Assembly (NCBI GenBank): GCA_964385635.1
Contig: CAYLPU010000036.1
Span: 1-44,359, forward strand
Origin: CAYLPU01 sp964385635
GTDB lineage: Bacteria; Chloroflexota; Anaerolineae; B4-G1
Direction: 5' to 3'
DNA length: 44,359 nucleotides
Shown here: one piece after another, positions 38,754-44,359 of the stretch
Layout of the letters: the number at the start of each line of letters is the position of its first letter
Position numbering within the stretch: the stretch's first letter is position 1
The notes under the pieces: generated by a model
Database searches by the model: none
What the model saw: only the letters and a program-made list of their open reading frames with translations
What the model was told of the DNA's origin: nothing
Program-made: the position numbers and the translations under genes

Positions 38754-38974
38754 AGGCCTGGCGCAACTTCCACCTCCGCACCGTAGCCTTGCCTCAATAC
38801 ACAGTTGGCTTGAAATATGCCCGCTCGCTACTTCCGACGGGCCGCATAACGGCCCAAGATCTGCGAAGTTCGCCGTAGGCGAATTTGGCATCAGCCCTCT
38901 GCGCAGATCACTCATTTGGCGCGTGCTAGGCAAAGCATTGCGCCTATCACGCCTGGGATGCTCATCTCTCGTCC

Positions 38975-40804
38975 CTATCCTCTCATCCGCTCCAGGATCG
39001 CCATCAATCTCTCGTTGCCGCCGGCAGGAGGCTGCCAGTCCACCTGTACCACCGGCGCGTCCTGAGCCATCAGGCTTTCGGCGAACGTTTCCAGCCCAAC
39101 GTTGATAGCGGCCATGGGCTCATGCAGCACTGCCAGATCAACACTTCTCATGCTCCCGGCCCTCATCCCAATGCTCTCTGCCCCCGTCTCGGGGGCGTCT
39201 TTCTTCCAGGTCCCCGCCGGTGGCAGGTCAGAAGGCTGAACGAGGGCCTGAACCAACTGTCCCACGCAGCGTGCTGCTGCTTCGTTGCTGGTTTCCACCC
39301 GCGCTCCTGCCGCTTCGAGTTGCTGCACCTGGGTCTCGAAGCCCTGGGGGTCCTCGTCGGTGCCGACCACTACGGCGACCACCTCCAGGTGTCGCCCGGC
39401 TTCTTCCGCCCTCGCGCGTGCTCTGGCGATGGCCGGGGCCAATTCGCTAGCCGGGTCGGGGTGCGCGCCGTAGCCCAGTACCACGTCGAGCAGGATGACG
39501 GCCACCTCTGGGCCGTCGGCCTCCTGTTGCAGCCGCCGGATGCGCAGGTCGTTGTCCATCATGGGGTGCAAGCGGCCCACCGTGAACTCGTCCTCGCCCA
39601 GGTCAATGATGGTGTGGGCCTGGCTGACGAGCGAGTTGGCCAGGCGATATTCTTTGCCCAGTGGGGCGTTCGAGTAGACGGCGAGCAGGTAGCCCTGTAG
39701 GATCAGCAGAGCTTCGTAGGCCAGAGTGCCGCCGGAGAAGAGACCCCGCAGGTAGCGCTGGCCCGGCGCGAAACGATCCAGGTCAGCGAATTCATTGAGG
39801 TTATTTGTCCTTTCTCCTTCGTCCTCCGTCGTTCGCGCGGCCAACTGCACGGCCAACTCGGCCGTTTCGTCGAGGGTGGTGGCAAAGTGGAGGTTGTCTA
39901 CCTGCCGGGCCGAAAAGGCTCCGAGTCCCCGTCCCGGGGGCGGGGAATAGCCGATGAAGTCCACCACGACGGGTTTGCCTGCCGACCGCGCGACTCTCAG
40001 TAACTCGTCGGCAACCTGGGGGGATGGCGGCTTGGAGATGAGCACAATGACCTCTGTCTCGGGATCACGGCTGAGGAGGTCGAGCCCCTGGCGGGCCGTC
40101 ACCGCACCCACTGCCTGGGAGAGATCGCGCCCACCGGTGCCGAGGGCGTGCGTGATGCCGCCCCCCAACTGGTGGATGCGGGCACACACTTGCTGCAACC
40201 CCGTTCCCGATGCCCCGACCAGCCCAACCGGCCCCCGGCGCACCCGGTTGGCAAAGCCCAGCCCCACCCCGTTGACGATAGCGGTGCCGCAGTCTGGCCC
40301 CATGACCAGCAACCCCTTCTCGGCCGCCGTCTGTTTGAGGGCGGTCTCGTCGTCCAGGGAGACGTTGTCGCTGTAGAGAAATACGTTCTTGCCCAGACGC
40401 AGCGACTGGCGGGCCACGCCGGCGGCGTAGCGACCTGGAACTGAGATGAGCACCCATTGAGCATCGGGCATCATCTGAACTGCTGATCCGAGGCTCCTGG
40501 GGCGATATTCCTGCTCGACGGTCCCCCGGCGTCGGGTGAGGAGGTCATCCACCTGGCCCAGCGTCGCCTGGGCTGCGGCTTCGTCTTCGGCCCGGACCAC
40601 GATGACCAGGTCATCGGCCACGGCGGCCTGGGCTTCCGGCATCAGTAAGTCACTCTGGGCCAGGATGTCCTTGTTAGCGTCGGTCCCCATCACCACACCA
40701 GCGTCGAGGACGCCGGGCAGGCCAGCCAGAGAGCGCTGCAACTGCATCAGCACCACGGAGTCGTAGTAAGCCCCAGATCGAACTTCTACCTTAGTTACTG
40801 CCAT
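38975..40804 (-). CDS. FdrA family protein (acyl-CoA synthetase-like)
   Basis: About 609 residues from the ATG at 40804 with GGGAG before it; a start at 40816 is the alternative. FdrA proteins share the succinyl-CoA-synthetase fold (CoA-binding and ligase domains) and in E. coli belong to the ureide/oxamate locus. Marks: VRSGAYYDSVVLMQLQRSLA, GVVMGTDANKDILAQSDLL, SVPGRYAAGVARQSLRLGKN, VFLYSDNVSLDDETALKQTA, LLVMGPDCGTAIVNGVGLGF, GLVGASGTGLQQV, LRGLFSGGTLAYEAL and RLHPMMDNDLRIRRLQQEA. The end (INVGLETFAESL, VVQVDWQPPAGGNERLM) is an added segment common around fdrA loci. DUF1116, DUF2877 and carbamate kinase, its usual partners, are absent. It lies 23 bases after the CoA-transferase gene. Confidence 0.88.
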   Translation of the reverse strand: MAVTKVEVRSGAYYDSVVLMQLQRSLAGLPGVLDAGVVMGTDANKDILAQSDLLMPEAQAAVADDLVIVVRAEDEAAAQATLGQVDDLLTRRRGTVEQEYRPRSLGSAVQMMPDAQWVLISVPGRYAAGVARQSLRLGKNVFLYSDNVSLDDETALKQTAAEKGLLVMGPDCGTAIVNGVGLGFANRVRRGPVGLVGASGTGLQQVCARIHQLGGGITHALGTGGRDLSQAVGAVTARQGLDLLSRDPETEVIVLISKPPSPQVADELLRVARSAGKPVVVDFIGYSPPPGRGLGAFSARQVDNLHFATTLDETAELAVQLAARTTEDEGERTNNLNEFADLDRFAPGQRYLRGLFSGGTLAYEALLILQGYLLAVYSNAPLGKEYRLANSLVSQAHTIIDLGEDEFTVGRLHPMMDNDLRIRRLQQEADGPEVAVILLDVVLGYGAHPDPASELAPAIARARARAEEAGRHLEVVAVVVGTDEDPQGFETQVQQLEAAGARVETSNEAAARCVGQLVQALVQPSDLPPAGTWKKDAPETGAESIGMRAGSMRSVDLAVLHEPMAAINVGLETFAESLMAQDAPVVQVDWQPPAGGNERLMAILERMRG

Positions 40805-40827
40805 GGTAACTCCCATCCAGCGAAACG

Positions 40828-42036
40828 CTAGATCGCCCCCCGCTCTCGCAACGCCGCCACCTCATCCACAGAATAGCCCAGCAGTCCCGTCAACACCTCC
40901 TCCGTGTGCTGACCCAGCAGCGGCGGCGGTCGGCGTATCTCCGCTGGTGTCTGCGACAATTTGTATGGGAAGCCAGTGAATCGCACCGGGCCAGCAGTGG
41001 GGTGCTCTGTCTCCAGCGCCAGGCCCCGTGCCTGCGCCTGGGGATGGTCAAAGACGTCCGGTATGGTGTTGATCGGCCCACAGGGAAGCCCGGCCTCCCG
41101 CAGGTCTTCCAGCCACTCATCGGCGTCGCGGGCAGCGAAGATCTCGTCGAGCGCCGCCGTCAACTCCGCCCGGTTAGAAACACGCGTCACGTTGGTGGCG
41201 AAGCGAGGGTCGTCCTTCAGGTCGGGCCGGCCGATGACGTTGCACAGCACGGCCCACTGTTGCTCATTGGCCACCGCCATGGCGAACCAGCGGTCGCGGG
41301 CGCGGAAAGGTTCGTAGGGAGTGATGTTGGGATGGGCGTTGCCGTAGCGCCGGTGTTCCATCCCTCCAACCAGGTAATTGGAGGCCACGTTTGCCAGGAG
41401 GGCCACCTGCGTGTCCAGCAATGAAATGTCCACCAGTTGCCCCTCGCCCGTACGGTCGCGGGCGCGCAGCGCCGCCAGGATCGCCGTTGCCGCGAACATG
41501 CCGGATGTGATGTCCACGATGGGCACCCCCACCCGGTATGGCGGCCCCTCCTCCGGCCCGATGATGCCCATCAGCCCGCCTTCGGCCTGGATGATGAAGT
41601 CATAGCCGGGCCGCTCGGCGTAGGGACCGGTGCGACCATAGCCGCTTATTGAGCAGTAAACCAGGCTCGGGTTCACGTCGTGCAGATCGTCGTACCCCAA
41701 TCCCATCCTGTCCAGAACGCCGGTGCGGAAGTTCTCCACCAGCACATCGGAGACGGAGGCCAACCGGCACACGATCTCCTGCCCCCCTGGGTTCTTGAGG
41801 TTCGCAGTGAGACTGCGCTTGTTGCGGTTGGCGGCGATGAAGTAGGCCGACTCGCCCGGATAGGGGCCGTAGGGATCTCCCACGAAGGGTGGCCCCCATC
41901 CACGGCTGTCGTCGCCCCGGCCGGGCCGCTCCACCTTGATCACCTCCGCCCCCAGGTCGCCTAACATCATGGTGCAATAGGGGCCGGCCAGAGCCCGCGT
42001 GAGATCCACCACCTGCATGCCTTCCAGTGGTTGCAT
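40828..42036 (-). CDS. CaiB/BaiF class III CoA-transferase
   Basis: About 402 residues from the ATG at 42036, with AGGAGA 7-8 bases upstream; an earlier ATG at 42069 lacks a ribosome site. Family III transferases move CoA between acyl-CoA and a free acid through an enzyme aspartyl anhydride. The N terminus (LEGMQVVDLTRALAGPYCTM, LGDLGAEVIKVERPGRGDDS) and FIAANRNKRSLTANLKNPGG match. The catalytic Asp is D146 in ERPGYDFIIQAEGG. The C-terminal part shows AGLPCGPINTIPDVFDHPQ and GFPYKLSQTPAEI. The acid substrate is unknown. It sits between a cyclase-family hydrolase and FdrA, consistent with a small catabolic pathway. Confidence 0.93.
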   Translation of the reverse strand: MQPLEGMQVVDLTRALAGPYCTMMLGDLGAEVIKVERPGRGDDSRGWGPPFVGDPYGPYPGESAYFIAANRNKRSLTANLKNPGGQEIVCRLASVSDVLVENFRTGVLDRMGLGYDDLHDVNPSLVYCSISGYGRTGPYAERPGYDFIIQAEGGLMGIIGPEEGPPYRVGVPIVDITSGMFAATAILAALRARDRTGEGQLVDISLLDTQVALLANVASNYLVGGMEHRRYGNAHPNITPYEPFRARDRWFAMAVANEQQWAVLCNVIGRPDLKDDPRFATNVTRVSNRAELTAALDEIFAARDADEWLEDLREAGLPCGPINTIPDVFDHPQAQARGLALETEHPTAGPVRFTGFPYKLSQTPAEIRRPPPLLGQHTEEVLTGLLGYSVDEVAALRERGAI

Positions 42037-42082
42037 CGGATATTCTCCTCGTATATGTGGATTGTTCATGCGGCTACTCGGA

Positions 42083-42139
42083 TCAGTCCTTCCAGGCTTG
42101 GCGCTTGCTGTTGAAGTCGTTGAACTTCATTTGTAGCAT
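42083..42139 (-). CDS. Possible micro-ORF of 18 codons between cyclase and CoA-transferase genes
   Basis: In the 179-base gap on the minus strand a GGGGGAACC ribosome-like site precedes ATG at 42139 and the frame MLQMKFNDFNSKRQAWKD ends at TGA 42085-42083. It could be a leader peptide or the tail of a lost gene. Only the ribosome-like site and the composition speak for it. Confidence 0.2.
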   Translation of the reverse strand: MLQMKFNDFNSKRQAWKD

Positions 42140-42215
42140 GGTTCCCCCGCCCGTTGTAGCGACAAGTAACTGCGTGAAAACGTGAAACGTAATTGTCACG
42201 CATCATGCCTCAGAA

Positions 42216-43088
42216 TCACCTGGTCAGTTCGTTGATCCGTTCCACGTGCTCCGGGTCGTAGCAGTCGCCGAAGCGGGTCTGCGGGAGTTCCGCCTTGCGG
42301 GCCATCAGTTTCTCGTACTCGTCGTCGTCCACGAAGGCCACGCAGCGACCGATGCAGGATTCCCCGTCCACAAAGCGCCAGGGGAAGAAGCCTATCGTCG
42401 TCCGCCGGTTGGCCAGCAGATCTATCTCCCCTCCCAGGCACTCGGCGTGGATGATGCCGTGGGGGAACATCTCGATGTGCATCAACTGGTACTTGTCGGG
42501 GGTGAACCGCTCCGCCAGCGGCTGACCGTACATCTCCCGGAATATCTTGTCGGCCTCGGCCGCCTGGCGTGGCATCCAATCGCGGATGATAGTGTTCATC
42601 GGGTGGTCGGCGCTGCCGCAGTCCACGCCGATCCAGTGGATCTTCTTCTCCCTGGCCCACTCAGCGAACTCCCGATCGGGGCCGGGGTGCTGGACCATGT
42701 AGCGGATCTCGTCGGCGGTGGGCTGGTCCCAGCCGAAGTGGTGGTAGCCGGTATGGATGATCAGAATGTCCCCCTCCCGGACCTCCACCCGCTCCTCGAC
42801 CATCTTCGAAGTGTAGATCTGGTAGTCGCCCGTCGCATCGGAGAGGTCCACCACCGCCCCCGGCCCCACCAGGAACTCGTTCAGGTCCAGGTCGGCGATG
42901 TCCTTGCCCGGGGTGTAGAAGTGGATCTCACCATCGAGGTGGGTGCCCAGGTGGTTGGAGTGGGTGAGCAGTTGGCCATTCGCCCCGTTGGGGGCCAGCC
43001 GCTTGAAGTACTTAATCTGCAGCGGTTCGTAGGTGGGCCACGGCGGCGTGGCGATGCCCAATGGAATGGTCAGGTCTATTAGTTTCAT
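42216..43088 (-). CDS. Cyclase family protein (kynurenine-formamidase-like metal hydrolase)
   Basis: 290 residues from the ATG at 43088 with GAGGAGG 8 bases upstream. The frame is open further upstream but that part is a shadow. Cyclase-family enzymes are Mn/Zn hydrolases of amides and lactams, for example kynurenine formamidase and isatin hydrolase. The metal motif HLGTHLDGEIHF (residues about 46-57) is intact, after LIDLTIPLGIATPPWPTY. ILIIHTGYHHFG and the C-terminal IEMFPHGIIHAECLGGEIDL are also typical. It lies 14 bases after the aminotransferase gene, so the two are cotranscribed. The substrate is unknown, but ring opening followed by CoA transfer would be a sensible order. Confidence 0.9.
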   Translation of the reverse strand: MKLIDLTIPLGIATPPWPTYEPLQIKYFKRLAPNGANGQLLTHSNHLGTHLDGEIHFYTPGKDIADLDLNEFLVGPGAVVDLSDATGDYQIYTSKMVEERVEVREGDILIIHTGYHHFGWDQPTADEIRYMVQHPGPDREFAEWAREKKIHWIGVDCGSADHPMNTIIRDWMPRQAAEADKIFREMYGQPLAERFTPDKYQLMHIEMFPHGIIHAECLGGEIDLLANRRTTIGFFPWRFVDGESCIGRCVAFVDDDEYEKLMARKAELPQTRFGDCYDPEHVERINELTR

Positions 43089-43102
43089 GGTGGTAGCCTC
43101 CT

Positions 43103-44275
43103 CTATCCAAAATAAGTTTCCATACGATCGAACGCCTTGTTGATCATCTCCTCGGGCACGCAGAACGACAGCCGGAGGTGTCCTTCTCCGGTTGGGCCGA
43201 ACGCTATGCCCGGTGTCGTCGAGACCCTGGCTTCCCTTAGGAGTTGCTGGCAAAAGGTAGTCGAGTCCGTCCGGCCTTTTTCCGACAGGATCCTGGGGAA
43301 CATCAGATAGGAGCCTCCCGGTTTGTGGTAGGCAAAGATTGAACTGAGCCGATCCAGTCGCCGGCACATCAAATCGCGCGTAGCCAGGTAGTGCGCCTTG
43401 AACATCTCGACACAATCCTGCGGACCTTGCAAGGCCGCCAGGGCGGCGTGCTGCGAGACCACCGGCGCACAGATAGCAAAGGGAATGTGCGCTTTGGTGA
43501 TCTGCGGAATCAGTGCTTCGTCGGCGTGCAGATAGCCGATCCGCCAGCCGGTCATGGCGTAGGTCTTGGTAAAGGTAAAACAACTGACGGTGTGGTCCAT
43601 CATCTCTGGGATAGAAGCGATGCTGAAATGCTTGTGGCCATCATAGACGAAATATTCATAGGCCTCATCCGTGATCACCATCAGATCGTGTTCCAGGGCG
43701 ATTTCCGCCAATTGGCGCAGTTGCTTTTCGGAAAAGACCGTGCCGGTCGGATTGGAGGGCGAGCAGTACAGCACTGCTTTAGTCCGGGGCGTGATGGCTT
43801 CTTTGATGCCCTCGATGTCCAGGACAAATCCTTCACTCTCGATTGTGGGGACGAGCACGGGCTTTCCTGAGGCGATTAGCACCTGGCGAATGTGGGTGGA
43901 ATAGGTTGGCGATGGCAAAATCACCTCGTCACCCGGGTCGATCAGGGCCATGACGGTGGCAGCCAGCCCCTCAATCGCGCCGACCGTCACCATGATCTGG
44001 GCGGGATTGGCCGGGATGTGGTTGTCCCGGACCAGTTTTTTGGCGATTTCCTCCCGCAGTTCCAGCAGCCCTGAGGATTGCGAGTAGCCGCCAGCAAACC
44101 CGCCTCGGATGGCGGCAATGGCCGCTTCCTTGATGTGTTCCGGGGTGTCGGACGTTGGTTTGGCCCAGGATAAGAAGGCCACGTCCTCGATCTCTTTGGA
44201 TAACCTTGTCATTTCGTGGATAGCCGACTTTTTGATTTGCCTCACCCGGTGGGAAATTCTGTGGTCGTATTTCAT
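43103..44275 (-). CDS. Class I/II pyridoxal-phosphate aminotransferase (AspAT family)
   Basis: 390 residues. GGGAGG precedes the ATG. The fold-type I core is complete: IPANPAQIMVTVGAIEGLAA, GDEVILPSPTYSTHIRQVL, the CSPSNPTG motif near residue 172 (Asn to the pyridine ring), VITDEAYEYFVYDG, the PLP lysine in FTFTKTYAMTGWRIGYL near residue 237, and HLRLSFCVPEEM with the substrate-carboxylate Arg. It moves amino groups between an amino acid and a 2-oxo acid. The amino acid is not predictable. As first gene of the catabolic-looking cluster it may start or end the route. No clear promoter was found in the 84 bases left to the window edge. Confidence 0.93.
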   Translation of the reverse strand: MKYDHRISHRVRQIKKSAIHEMTRLSKEIEDVAFLSWAKPTSDTPEHIKEAAIAAIRGGFAGGYSQSSGLLELREEIAKKLVRDNHIPANPAQIMVTVGAIEGLAATVMALIDPGDEVILPSPTYSTHIRQVLIASGKPVLVPTIESEGFVLDIEGIKEAITPRTKAVLYCSPSNPTGTVFSEKQLRQLAEIALEHDLMVITDEAYEYFVYDGHKHFSIASIPEMMDHTVSCFTFTKTYAMTGWRIGYLHADEALIPQITKAHIPFAICAPVVSQHAALAALQGPQDCVEMFKAHYLATRDLMCRRLDRLSSIFAYHKPGGSYLMFPRILSEKGRTDSTTFCQQLLREARVSTTPGIAFGPTGEGHLRLSFCVPEEMINKAFDRMETYFG

Positions 44276-44304
44276 GTTGCTGCCTCCCTTTTCATTTATG
44301 TTTA

Positions 44305-44317
44305 GTTACTACTCAGG
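44305..44317. repeat. Terminal 13-mer shared with the MITE-like element
   Basis: GTTACTACTCAGG is identical to the left end of the element at 33401. The sequence beyond differs, and the window ends 42 bases later, so a second element copy can neither be confirmed nor excluded. Confidence 0.4.
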
Positions 44318-44359
44318 GGTACTCAGATTTACCTTCCCGAAAGCTCCAACGGGCCGAGT

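Noticed and set aside
43089..43583. N-terminal extension of the cyclase-family gene
   Set aside because: It runs antiparallel in frame through the aminotransferase gene. The start at 43088 has an excellent ribosome site and fits the family.

Overview
The window reads as a chromosomal segment of a Gram-positive-like or monoderm environmental bacterium, most probably a member of the Chloroflexota (Anaerolineae-like). This placement is an inference. It rests on a canonical leucine T-box, RNase Y, RecX and RecA of the non-proteobacterial kind, many exported proteins with long Pro/Thr linkers, a VYLPLVL tail motif in a secreted protein, and intergenic palindromic repeats of types I associate with Chloroflexota. 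Promoters are ordinary sigma-70 type and several are near-perfect. The DNA is GC-rich throughout. No phage, plasmid origin, CRISPR array or rRNA operon is visible.

Layout. 1-1581: a cut-off sensor kinase and a REC-kinase hybrid. 7213-1524 (minus): a tightly packed six-gene run of parvulin lipoprotein, Pro/Thr-linker membrane protein, KaiC-like ATPase, rsmI, alpha/beta hydrolase and aconitase-X large subunit. 7277-9166: histidine phosphatase and an HExxH membrane peptidase. 11710-9177 (minus): a lipoprotein and an MFS carrier. 11851-12017: two tRNA-Ala genes. 12091-13509: an amidase. 13540-18520: a leucine T-box, branched-chain aminotransferase, MBL hydrolase and leuS, a leucine-responsive unit. 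18532-19655: a broken NUDIX gene and a DUF2179 membrane protein. 19743-22246: two tandem LysM-M23 endopeptidases. 24551-22358 (minus): recX and rny. 26040-24991: recA, divergent from a V4R-domain gene, which faces a large class A penicillin-binding protein (30093-26920).

30094-34834 is an accessory stretch. It has palindromic repeats of several families, a DUF5647-like small gene, a remnant of its neighbour, a secreted Kelch protein, a coiled-coil membrane protein and a toxin/antitoxin-like pair. 37377-34895 encodes a CpaE-like and a CpaF-like protein without other pilus genes. 38264-38753 holds two gene remnants, one of them a transposase. 44275-38975 (minus) is a catabolic-looking cluster: aminotransferase, cyclase-family hydrolase, class III CoA-transferase and FdrA.

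The most novel-looking item is a self-contained unit at 38130-37629 on the minus strand. An extended -10 promoter is followed by a leader of about 170 nt that can form a GNRA-capped hairpin and an interrupted 19-bp helix competing with an alternative 7-bp helix. Then come a strong ribosome site, an 84-residue exported membrane protein and a perfect terminator. Second is the FdrA/CaiB/cyclase/aminotransferase cluster, which lacks the usual FdrA partners. Third is a GC-rich palindrome lying in frame within both leuS and the penicillin-binding protein gene.
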